From the NCBI GenBank assembly GCA_024699855.1, contig JAMPIQ010000003.1:5208001-5272000 (forward strand): DNA of 64,000 nucleotides, in the 5' to 3' direction. Source of the stretch: Aphelenchoides besseyi (lineage: Eukaryota > Nematoda > Chromadorea > Rhabditida > Aphelenchoididae). The translations under genes were made by a program, and so were the position numbers. Below are positions 35,191 to 46,290 of the stretch, one piece after another (position 1 is the first letter of the stretch; each line of letters starts with the position of its first letter). Under the pieces are notes generated by a model. That model saw only the letters and a program-made list of their open reading frames with translations, was not told the origin of the DNA and searched no databases.

Positions 35191-37852
35191 ATGACTCGTC
35201 CGTCCATAAACACATCAATTTTGGGCATATTTTTGCTTCAACATGTTTTTGCCTTCGAGGTTTCACATCGGCTTGAAGACAAAAGAGAGTCCAGTCGAAC
35301 TCGACGAACTCCTGCAGTGTGGGGAGAACCCGTTCCCGACTATTCGAATCTCATCAAACCCTCCGTTCACACTTACATCTACGCTCTCTTATTCGTTGAT
35401 CGCAAAACTGTAAGTTTTTTCAATCCATCTACTTTATAAGCAAAAGATTTGTAGTTGGATCATTACAACAACGATGAGATCGCAATGCAGAGAGAAGTCG
35501 TGAAACTTGTTCGAGAATCCAACAAATATTTCTATCAAATGAACATTCGAATTGCTGTTGCAGACATCATTTCAACACACCGAAACGATCTAACTCTCTA
35601 CTCATTAGAAGATTATCGTGCGAATCTGATACACAAGTTGGTTCCACACGATATAGCCGTTTTGAGTACGTCCTAATTCATCCCCGAGCCGATTCATCCC
35701 CGGTCCAATTCATCCCCCATAACTCTTCATCCCTAAAATTTTTGATCGCAAATTTGAAATCATTTAAAGAAACTACGGGCACACAAACATCTTTTTCTCA
35801 GATCTTGTTGTTTCGTCAGTGTTTCTTACTACTAGTTCAATTGTCATCCAAATCGTATTTTCTTATTATGCTACGGTCAAATCGTGAACAGAAGATTCTC
35901 GGCGTCAATGGTCACACGTTTTGGAAACATCGAGAGTTGAAAGATGGATACATTTCATGGCGATGTTCGTTGTTTCAAAAAACTGGATGTCGTGCTCGAG
36001 TTCGTACAAACGCCGGTGTAATTCAAGTTCCGGACGGTGAAGCTGCTCACGAATATCCAACACATTCGGGACATGACAGTTCACCAGGAGAAGTTGGTCG
36101 TCGAATCATGTTGAATGACGTCAAAACTCGAGCTAGAGAGACTGTGGAAGTAAATTGATTTTTTCTTAGAACTTTCATTATTTTCGCGCATTCTATAAAG
36201 TTTACGAATTGACCTTCTTCGTTTTAACGTCACTCTAGAATGTTTGTGTTAGAAATCGAAGGGGATTTTTAGAAGGGATGAAGAGTTATGGGGGATGAAT
36301 TGGACCGGAGATGAATCGGCTCGGGGATGAATCGGGATTTTCCCGCCATTTTAGTTTCTTATCGCTACGCCGGTGGATTGGCGTTCGTCTCGGGAATGTG
36401 TTCGCATAAAGCCATTATGCAATGTGGATTGTAAGTAATTCTTGTGAAACTGTAAGCCTTAAAGTTTCATGTAATCACTAAAAGCAATCGACTTCATTGT
36501 ACTGTTCAATTCAAAATTCCTTCAAACTCTATGAAAGTACAATACTTAACTTGCATCACTTTAAGCTATCCCCACGATCCAAAAGGAATGGCAAGCATAC
36601 TCTTCCACGAATGCATTCATCTTCTCGGTGTTTCTCATCTTCCAACCCACGAAACAATAGACGTAAACATTATCAAGTATATGCTTAGCTTTACTCCTTG
36701 GTTTAAGGTCCCTAACTGTTCGTGTCCACAGAATGCTGAACCAAAGTCTGTTAAATCGAATTCAAATCATTCTACTGCTGAATCGGCTCTTTCGTTTTAT
36801 CGAAAAACTCCGGGTTGTCTTCGTATTCCCGGTAAATGACGAGCTAATACTAGAGAACTTTTTCTCTTCAGGTTTCCATCATAATTGCACTGCCCAATAC
36901 GCTGTTAACTTGTTATATAGAAGCCGTTGTTTAAGCAACATTCCGAGGACCCCAGCCTTTAACAAAGCTCAGGGTATCATTGCAACGCCACATGCCGATC
37001 CCGCCATTCTTAGCATTTGTGGTAATGGAATCGTGGAGGAGGACGAAGATTGTGACTGTGGACTGCCGGAATATTGTCTATCGATCAATTGCGATCCAAA
37101 CACTTGTCGTCGGCTAATCGACTTGTGGATATTCGTAAGTTCATTTAACATCTTTTACAATCAAATCAATGAACAATAATTTCGTCGTTGGTAGTTTGCA
37201 ATGAAATTAGTGCAAATTCGAATACCGCGAATGTGACGGCGGCCTTTTCACTTCGCTCATATCAATTGACGTCCGATCATAATCCCCGATTTTGGTTTCA
37301 GGTTCTCGCTGGAATTTTCGTTACGGCGATTTCGATTACGTTCGTTGTCATTTGTGTTCAGTCGAAACTCAAATTGCGTACTTCCAAAGCCTACTCTACC
37401 GTCAGTTCAATGTCCAACAGTAAAAGTCGTATATTGTCGACTCGTTCGCTTCGTCAATCGGCAACGTCTGCCTTTCAAGCTCTCAAATCCTTCGTTTGTT
37501 TTGCATCAAAACGCGAACCTTTCAACTCAGTCTATGCACCTGCCAATACAACTGTCAGTCTTACCTTATTTCATTTGATGAGTTGTGTTTTTAGATTGAA
37601 AACGGTTCTCTTGTTATTGTTCGCACTTCTTCTCATCTTATTACAAACAAAACTGCCAACGGAACACTTAAGTCGACAACTCGGCCATCGTTTGCTCCAC
37701 CGCCTGTTCCACAACTTGCGCCAACTCAATCAACATTACCTCGTCGACCACAAAATAAACCACCACCTCGACCTCCGGCACCTATCGAAGTGTTGGCCGA
37801 ACGTGAGAGCATCGCGTGGAAGTTTGAAGACGATTTCGATGATATCGATTGA
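35191..37852 (+). CDS. ADAM metalloprotease (M12B), reduced architecture
   Basis: Preferred exons: 35191-35409, 35455-35665, 36355-36430, 36566-36831, 36872-37134, 37211-37270, 37302-37553, 37595-37852 (534 residues). A signal peptide is followed by a very short pro-region ending SRTRR, a furin-type site. The reprolysin domain ends in HECIHLLGVSH, an intact HExxHxxGxxH zinc site. A disintegrin start follows (CGNGIVEEDEDCDCGLPEYC, NCDPNTC, CKFEYREC) but is cut short; a membrane helix (VLAGIFVTAISITFVVICVQ) and a Pro-rich tail with SH3-type motifs finish the protein. The Cys-rich and EGF parts of usual ADAMs are missing. Two points are unsure: the stretch after SHLPTHETID may contain a further 48-base intron, and the 37135-37301 region has two possible splicings. 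Intron 2 contains a mobile element. Confidence 0.8.
35676..36332. mobile_element. inverted-repeat DNA element carrying a FLYWCH frame
   Basis: A 59-base terminal inverted repeat (35676-35734 and 36274-36332) matches at 58 of 59 positions. Each arm is itself built of repeated TTCATCCC units. Between them is a 96-codon frame with a FLYWCH zinc finger. The whole element sits inside intron 2 of the ADAM gene, 11 bases after the donor and 22 bases before the acceptor border. Long inverted repeats plus FLYWCH suggest a Mutator-like (MULE) derived element that has lost its transposase. I could not define a target-site duplication. Confidence 0.75.
35868..36158 (+). CDS. FLYWCH zinc-finger frame within the mobile element
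   Basis: The 96 residues beginning MLRSNREQKILGVNG contain a full FLYWCH pattern: hydrophobic start, WKHRELKDGYISWRC, then C after six residues, and a final H-x-H type pair (HEYPTHSGH). FLYWCH fingers bind DNA and occur in MULE transposases and in host proteins derived from them. A donor-like GTAAAT follows the last codons, so the original protein may have had further exons. Whether it is expressed is unknown. Confidence 0.6.
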   Translation: MLRSNREQKILGVNGHTFWKHRELKDGYISWRCSLFQKTGCRARVRTNAGVIQVPDGEAAHEYPTHSGHDSSPGEVGRRIMLNDVKTRARETVEVN

Positions 37853-37936
37853 AAGTTTTGGATATTTATTAACTTTTGTTTATAAACGTCTTATTTTTAT
37901 GTCAAGAGATTTATTGGAGGAAACAACTTACAACAA

Positions 37937-40900
37937 TTACGCACAAAAATAAGGCACTTTACGTCGTTCAATTAATCGATTAATTTTCTCACATCGCTCG
38001 TCGATATTCAAATCATCAGCAAATGGATCGTCTTTTAAATACTGGGACAAAAATCTACAAGTGCACATTAGCATTTCATTACAAACTGGATTCTTACTTC
38101 AAAGTAGATAAGTTCGCCGATACAGTGGTGCCAAAGTCCGTCGCTGCTCGAAGAGGTAATGGCAAGCTAATCAAATGTCGCTCTACCGGATGAACTGCAC
38201 AGAGGTAGTAGCACAAGTATTCGATGGTTGAGAGGTCGGGACAATATGAAGCAAGTGGCTTCACCGTAAACTTGGATGGGCGAACAAACGCTGAAGCGTG
38301 CTAAAAAACGAGCATTAGATTTCGAATAGAACCCTAAAATACTACAAGCGGCCACGAAGTGATCAGAAGAAACGTGTTACGATTTAAGATTCCACGATCA
38401 ACACAAGTACCAGCAGGAAATTTTTTCCAAGATTCTGCAGTTTTTACTTCAAACCAGTTAGTTGGTAGAAAACATTCTGTGCATTCGACATCAATGGAAA
38501 CAATAAAAAATTTTGGAACTGTAATTGATGGCAATCTCAGTTTCTCTTCGACTTTTTCGAGAATTTCAAGCAAAAAAGTAGCCTCCTAAATGATGTTCTA
38601 AATGACTAATCAGTAGTTAGTTATCAAACTTCAGATGTGCGAGTGAAAATAAGAATGTCAGTTGGCATGCGTCCTCTCTTCACCTTTGACCACGCGACAA
38701 TCGCATCGTAGATCTCATTTATCAGTCGATCATTATTGTCGATGCCCTTTTTGTCCATCCAACATGAACCACCAATTGTTAATGCGCTATCCTTTGTATA
38801 AGCCACCTAATTACAGTTATAATGACATTGAAGCAATAAACTTACTCCAATACAATTAAAGTCGTGATCCACCCTTTGATAGAAAATGCCAAAAAATTGC
38901 ATGTTGTTTAAAGATCCATATCTAAACCCAAAGAATCAAATTTTCTACCCTTAATGCACTTACACTTGCTCTAAACCATTCAATTTCGTGGCCTTTGACG
39001 TATTCAACACGAAATTTGCACCACCCAAACGAGCATTTACTTTGTGTGCAACTCGAGCGATCACTGGTTTCCAGTTGTTCTGCGAAGCATCTAATTCAGA
39101 AACAAACACAGTGACGATTCCCATTTGGTTTTCGAAGAACTTTAATGTTTTGTAAGTCTTTGCTTTCCACTTGTCAGAAGCCACAACGATCATCACAGCG
39201 CGTCCCGTAGAGATCGTAGTCATCAGCTGTTCGCACCATTTATAAATTCCAATGTCATCAAATGGCAAACTTGTTTTAACCAGTTGAAGATTGCCGAGTT
39301 GTAAGGCTTTGCCAAATCGATTCAGATGGCCTACGAAAATACTTCGATTACAATTAAACCATAGCACAAAACGTTTAAACTCACTTCTGTTTCTTTTCCG
39401 TAAACGTACCGTCGACGAGCTTTATCAACGCCCACGATTTACCAGCAACAAGATCCGAGGGTCGATGAAATCGATAGCTACCTGACAACTCCCAAGCACG
39501 CATACTACTATTGTCGACACGCACGTTAACGAACCCATCGCCGTAAACAACTTCTGGAGCCGAAAGTTCCGTGTATTTGACCATTGTTGGCAACGAAGCA
39601 ATTTTTATCTAAACGAAAATGAATTTCTTTTTACAAATTTAATACTTACACCAAAAGCGTTCAAATGTTTACGCGACTTTTCCGCAATTGTCAGTTCTCT
39701 CATACGACGAATTACTTCCCCCTGTTTAAGTGTTTGAAATTTTACCAACGACTCGGACTAAAACGCTTTAAACTGAGTATTAAGAGTTCCATTAACTACC
39801 GTCTCATTCACTTCGAATTGTCCTTGACCGTATTGTCCATCGACGATGTCCAAGTTCTCCAATAAACTGTACGATATCTTTTCGCCGTAATTGACAGCAC
39901 AGGGAATATTCTTATTTGCAGTTATGTGACCGTAGACTTTCTCGTACCACTCATGAAGTTTAATTTTTTTGCCGTTGTATTCAACATCAATTCTAAAGGT
40001 ATTGGAATTATACACTAACGTATTCCAATTCTTACTTTCTAATCGGCTTCTCATGAAACTCTTTGATTCGAAAAGTCGTCTTCAGTATGCGATCGTAAAC
40101 GATCAAACTGTCTAAGTGTAGAAGCATTGCTTCCAAGCACTGTGGTTCTGCCAAGCATTTGGCCAGTTCAACGTCTGTCGTGTTCAACTCGCGGATCAAA
40201 TAACTGTAAATTGTTTGTACGGGGAAAAAGATTTCGTTGTGTGCTAAAAGCTTGCATTTTATGATCAAAAAGGGACAGAGAACTTACGAAGAAGTTGTAA
40301 GTAGTATTTCGTTTCCGTCATTGTAATACGTTTCTTGAAGCCAGTTCGTCCAATACGACCTTGATTTTCAAGCTTAAATGCATCAGCTCTTTTGTACGCG
40401 CCATCATCAAGAACATAGTATTGACTGCGCATACTAAAATCGATCGGTAATACAATCAAAACACTGAACTTACTCTTTAAGCGTCGATTGCCACGTTAAG
40501 ACTTCGAGAAATTGACGATACTCCTCATATAATCCATGCGAATTCAAATCCACGTCACGAGTTAATTTGACCGAAATTGATTCGTTGTCCTTTGCAATAA
40601 CTTCCCATAGTTCATGATTCAAAAACATGGCCTAAATAAAAAGCAGGATTTGAGCAAGGTTGTCGCTAACTTACAGATACGATGGGATCAGTTTCCACGG
40701 ATTCAAATACAGAAGTGGAGTAAGCGAAAAGATTCTGATGATCAAAAACGTATAAGTCCTTCTCATCTGTGCTCTCGTGAAATGCTCGACTTCCAATACT
40801 GTCCAATTCCACAACCTCATCGAAGAACTTTTGCAGCACTTCTTGTGCTGTGCATTTGGAGACCCTAAAAACATTGAAGTCAATTGGCATGGTAAAAACA

Positions 40901-41061
40901 TACCGATCAAATAAGTCTTCCACAATGTTCAGTCCATTGTCTCCCTTAAATTCCACTCGGTAGCGATAAATTTTTTTACTTCCTTCGATATTTAGTTCAT
41001 AACAATTGACAACCAGCTGCGTAGTATCCGGTTTTTGTTCGTAAATTGAATTATCGAACAT
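37937..41061 (-). CDS. Argonaute with PAZ and PIWI, slicer residues lost
   Basis: Fourteen exons, all in phase (41061-40904, 40864-40675, 40631-40474, 40433-40288, 40243-40036, 39992-39800, 39757-39650, 39608-39410, 39330-38964, 38921-38846, 38806-38630, 38585-38346, 38300-38098, 38054-37937), give 846 residues, the normal Argonaute length. PAZ is seen around IDVEYNGKKIKLHEWYEKVYG and IPCAVNYGEKISY. MID/PIWI is seen from MIVVASDKWKAKTYKTLKFF to the RPSKFTV and SLPLPLRAATDFGT blocks. At the first two catalytic positions the expected Asp is missing (FFGIFYQR for xxGxDVTH; IFTRTSEE for xYRDGVSE). It should bind small RNA but not cleave, like nematode WAGO proteins. It converges with the ADAM gene, with 84 bases between stops. 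Confidence 0.87.
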
Positions 41062-41501
41062 TTTCGATATTGAACATTGCAATGTAGATGTAAAATCCCT
41101 TCACAAAACTTAGTAACAACGAATGAATCAGTTAACGATTTTCAGTTACAAAGACGCAATTAATCAATACTTTTCCTATTGCTATTGGTTCTATAAATTA
41201 TAACGATATAGTTGATTTTGTTCATGAAAACTCGAAACTAATAAGAACTGTTGAATTCTCGTAGAAGACTGTCAGCTAATAAGATCGGTTCTACACCAGT
41301 TTTTTGCTGGATGTATTGGAATATTTCTATGGAAATGACTGCTTCTGTACGCTTTTTATTTGTTAGTGAACCCGCAACAAAAAAAACGAAGAAACTTATG
41401 GTGATTTGAGTTAAGAGCACCTATGAAACGGGATTAAAGATGTCAAAAGATTTTACATAGTGAGACCTATAGCAACAAGTGAAATGAACCTAATGTTCAA
41501 A
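41062..41501. other. intergenic between PTR and Argonaute genes
   Basis: The 440 bases contain a 60-codon minus-strand frame (41238-41420) with a hydrophobic start but no ATG. It is preceded by a TTTCATAG acceptor-like site and could be an alternative 3' exon or chance. Both neighbours are on the minus strand. Confidence 0.4.
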
Positions 41502-44500
41502 TCATTTACCGTTTACTTCCAGTAAAATCGGTTGAGCCGACTGCTGTTTTGGAGGTGAGGGATCTGGAGGAATTGTAGTCGATAGACGCGGCCAAACAGG
41601 AATCAAGGAAATCAAATAAAAGAAAATGGGAATCACTAGGATTCCGTGAATCAGTCCAATACTCACAACCAGAACCATCGTTCTTGCAAAAACAGATGCC
41701 ATGTGTAAATCGACAAAATTCAAACTCGATACGCAGATGATTGTGCTAATTCCCGCCTCAAAAATTGGAAACCCAATAGAGCCAAGGCAATGTTTAAGCC
41801 GATGTTCGGTGGTCATTGGAGTTTTGCCTTCTCCACCTGAATTGTCTTGTACAATCGATCTAACAAGATCTTGTAGTTACCTGTCTTGTAGAAATGAAAG
41901 ACAAGATGAGCAGGAATATCAACACCTAATAATTCGGCATTGAATTACAACGTTTCTTTAGTATACAACTTACTGAAACCAATTGACATGATCGACGCAG
42001 AATACGTAATTGGATCGAGTTCAACACCCATCAACGACAAGATCCCAAACACTCCTGCAAGTCGAAATTTAAAGAAAAAAGATCATTTGTGTGCTATACC
42101 AATACACGTGCTGAAAATCGAGAAGTTCGCCACAATAACGGCGGTTGGTTGACGAATAAATAGAAGGCAGACAAGAAACATGCATACTAGAGTACAAATA
42201 GCCGATTGAGCGGTTTGAGGAATCATTGTAGGTATAAGATCGAGGAATTTTGCATCGTCCTCGAAAACGCTGATGTCGTATTCGGGATAAGAATCAGCAA
42301 CACCGCGCCATTGCTGCAACAATTCGGCTCGACGCGACCAATCAGTTAAATCAACTCCATACGAAGCGGTAGTGAAAAAGAACTTTTTTAGCTTCCAACT
42401 ATCACTGTAAGATGATTCAACAATGCGAATGAAGCGTATAAAACAAACCCATTTTCTGCGTTTTCTTCCAAGTTTACAAATCCGTTCCAAAATGAAAATT
42501 CGGGCCATCTTAAAGCAAGGTCTATAGTTGATCTTACAGAAAGAGTACTTACTTCAGAAACACTTCTAGTTCATTTGAGTTGAAGTTACGTGGTTTCGTT
42601 AATTCAAGTTCACTGCCTTCCAACTCCAGAAGTTCGTCAAATGCAACTTTTGAAGTTTCGTCGGCGGTCTTTACAAATTCCATATAGTCGCGAAGGAAAA
42701 ATTTAGTCGAAAATTTTCCCAATGACGATGGTAAACGTTCGAAATCAGCGACCTATAAATTTGAATTGTAAGCCAAAATATCTGACATTGTTAACCATAT
42801 TTGATAGACGTTGCAAGTTGTTTGGATCGGAGAAATTACCGGGTTTGTTTACAAAAACTATGCAAACAGCATAGAAGGGAATAATGTATTTGTTTCGTAA
42901 GTCCAGAACCTGAGTTTTGATGTTATTCGCATCGCATAATCACAACGAGCTTACTTTGCTAACATCCGAATTACGCAGAAACAACTGTTCGGGTCTCAAT
43001 TCAGCACGTATCTCCAGAATACCGTAGATTGAAAAGTACATGTAAACGGCAAGAAGTATCATAACCATCGATGCAACAAATCCATTAGTCAGTAGTTTAC
43101 AGTAGACACTGAGACACCTAAAATTAAAGATAATAAGTTGCAGACGGATAATTAGAAACCGTTCGAAAAAGGTTTTAAACGAAACATGAACTCGTCGCAA
43201 TAAACCTCCGATAATGTTTGTTTTTGGCTTTACCACCTGCTTCTTATCCACATCATCTACTGTTGTTTCTTCGTTTTTCAATTCCCAATGACCTGCAATG
43301 ACCATAACGGCACCATAAATAGTCCACTAAAACACATTGTTTTGAAAACGAAGCATCCTAATAAAAACCTGATAGACATAATCGAGCGTAATAGCCAATG
43401 CATTTCCAATCGAAAACAATTGAATCTCAGGTGTGGACGATGAAATCCCGATAGCGAATGCAAGTGCGTTTGTTAAAGTTGTTACGGTAATTGATGGGCT
43501 AAAATATCAACTATAAGGATTCTCAGCAGCGATCATACCCAGTCTCCATCATTACACCGACAAGCAACGATTCTAATCGTTGAGATCTCGTTTCTTTAGC
43601 ACACAAAGCCCCTTCTTTCTTCTGTCTAAAATAAATCAAATAAATTGAAACGTTTCAGTGCGAACCTTTTTCGAAGTAGCTGCCATGCTGAAACCATCAA
43701 ATACGCATCATCGACTCCAATTGCAAGAACTAAGAATCCAGTAACGCAGAGGATTGAACCAAACCGAAAACCCATCCAAAACATGAGTCCAAGTGCAGTT
43801 CCACAAGCCATAAACGGACAGATAGGAGCCATAATTGCCAGAAGTATTTTCTCGGGACCCAATTGAAACATGTAGAATGCAGAAAGACTCATTGTAACAA
43901 TAGAGAACAAACACATGATAATAAATCCGATAATCAAAAACGGAATCAACGTAAGTCCCGCTCGAACGACTTCGCCAGTTAGAAACGTTTCCGATACAAC
44001 CAAAGCATCAACATACTCGCTTTTGAATTCACTAAACATCTGTTTTATTAACCGTAAGCCTCTTGACTTACTTTTTCACATAATTCACCACGTCTAATTC
44101 CCATTTTTGTATTGAAGTTTTTGGCCAATTAACCGGAAGCTCTGCACGAAATTGCAAACCGATGAGTTTTATTTCTCGAATATTATTCCGAACTTGTGGC
44201 TAAACACGAGATAAAGATGTTGAAAGTAAGGCAAATAACTCACATTATCCAAACTCAAAAACGATTTACCGGACGCTGTTCGTAGACTGTTCACTGCGAC
44301 CACACGACTTTCGTTGCCAACCTTCACCTCAATCTGCAAATAGACCATCCATCAACTGTCGACGTCATTGAACTGACTTTAACTCCAAAGAAATTTGGGT
44401 CCATGTGCAATTGACGTCCAAGAACCGTAGTAATCGGATAACCCAAATCAATGTGCTCCGTTGCGTTTCCAAAATTGCTATTAACCAAAAGTCCGTTCTT

Positions 44501-45045
44501 AAAAACATAGTTGATACCCCGCGTGTGAGTTCACATCTTACGTAAAAATGACGAATTGGTTCGTTGATTGTGCAAAAATGTTTACAAAATTGACTAAATG
44601 TCAAATTCTGATTGCCAATTGAATCGTAGAGGGTAACCTGATCGGAAACCATGTTCAATAACTGAATTCACATGAAGTGAAAACCCAACTCGAAAAATGA
44701 ACTAACCCTGACTGCTTCTTCTAATTCACGAATTCCGAGCATATTACCGTCTCTTTTGGCCGTTACAAAAACATAAACATTAACCGGGTCTCCACTATTT
44801 GCAAAAAATTCTTTATATCGTTGCAATTCGATTCGAGCTCGAGCTGCCGAGGGTGTGAAGTCGCTAACGTCATTGGAAAGCGGTGTGAAAGGGATTTTCG
44901 AGGAAAAGAGTATGGTAAGTATGGTGCTGATACCAAACCATATCCACGGTCTACGAGCAATTTGTTTGCCTAACCACTGGAATCCAAGCTTCAAGATCCG
45001 AACAAAAGGAGTGTCCGAACTATCGGTCTCTAACGCAGGAAACAT
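41502..45045 (-). CDS. patched-related (PTR) membrane protein with sterol-sensing domain
   Basis: Seventeen exons from 45045-44707 to 41836-41502 sum to 949 residues in one frame. Order: a first membrane helix ([14 protein letters not shown]), a large extracellular domain, a sterol-sensing domain of five helices ([18 protein letters not shown] to [20 protein letters not shown], the last being the RND signature GVDDAY), a second extracellular domain and a second helix bundle including [19 protein letters not shown]. This is the PTR/PTCHD family of RND permeases, greatly expanded in nematodes and linked to cuticle and molting. An upstream TTG at 45072 is in frame, but the ATG at 45045 is taken as start. 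Two introns have AAG acceptors. A 5' exon may be missing. Confidence 0.9.
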
Positions 45046-46290
45046 CAGATTTCCAAAAGTTGAGTGGATCAAGAGTTTAGGTTGAATTTCGCATTCCGCT
45101 TTTAAAATTCACTGAAAGACTTAATGAGCAGTCGATGAGATGACAGGAAGCCGCGCAAAACGAATAACAAGACGCAATTGCGAAACGCTCGATAGTTGCG
45201 TTAATTGAACATTGGTCACCAAAAAAGATACGGTTATTAGTAAAAACAAATTCGTACGGAAAAGAAGGGACGATGAATGGAATTCGCGTAATGATCCTAT
45301 TTGGTCATCGAGTCGAGAGGCCGCGCAGATTCAAAGGCAGAGCGCCGTTTGAAGCGTCGAAGACGATCGTTCAAAACGCAAACGGCACGCGCCGTTTCGC
45401 TTCGAATAAAAAGCGGAACGAAACGTTTCGTGTTCCGCAACTTCACGTCAAAAATTTGGACAACACGAAAGTGAAAGCATGCAAAGAAGATTTTTGCGAA
45501 ATCTAAAAAGCGCATCTTTCGGGTACCGATCGAAATTGAAGACAAGAACACATCCGCTACCTTTAGCCTTCAGCGTCCTGATGACTCAAACAGGTTTTCG
45601 CTTCTTACTGCGACATCGCCCGCTTGTTGGTGTGTGTATAAGAGAGGAAAATGTGAAACGCGTAGACGCACAATATACGATCATACAAAGTGGATATCCG
45701 ACGTTTGAGGCGATTGTGTGTAATGCAAACGATCTGTCTATTCTAATCCTTTCGCCCAATTCGATTTACCAATTACTCGTCCGTGGAAGTTAAAAAACCC
45801 GCGCTCGGACTTTCGACCTTGTGGTGATAAGTCAAAAATGCCCGCGGCGTTTACCTTTCGATGATCACTCACTTTATCAAAAGTCCAATTAAATAACTCG
45901 AAGACTTGTTAGCAACAGGAACTTCTTATCACGCGCCTAAGGCTGCTCTCGTTACGGATGATTTGAAAGAAACACATTCAAGGAATAGCAAAATAAACGT
46001 CGAAAAGAAGTTCGTTGTTTCAAAGTTTAACAAAAATTAACTTAAATCTAACAGCGATATATCAATAGGTCTACTTGTTTGAACAACTACTCTATTCGCT
46101 AATATATCATGTAGAAAGTGAAACAACTGAGACGCTAACCGAATTTAAAGATTCATGGACTACCGTAGACAAGTCACTGAGTCTCAGTACGAAAAGCGGA
46201 GGCTCTTGATGTGGTTTGAATACTAAGAACGCCGTTGATTTCGTGTGCTCGAAAATATTTTGGTTTCCGTGAGCGGTTTGTATAACAGAA
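45046..46290. other. 1.2 kb intergenic, divergent promoters of PTR and LIN-5 genes
   Basis: I see no supported frame, RNA gene or repeat. Short frames at 45273-45793 on both strands overlap one another. Confidence 0.5.

Noticed and set aside
37188..37301. Alternative reading of the ADAM sixth exon (VCNEISANSNTANV...) joined without a 31-base intron
   Set aside because: It needs an out-of-phase junction upstream; the CKFEYREC reading fits the disintegrin cysteine pattern. Not fully excluded.
41238..41420. 60-codon minus-strand frame with a signal-like start
   Set aside because: It begins with GTG rather than ATG and has no partner exon.
45046..45072. N-terminal extension of PTR from a TTG codon
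   Set aside because: There is no ATG in frame upstream; the ATG at 45045 is the first standard start.
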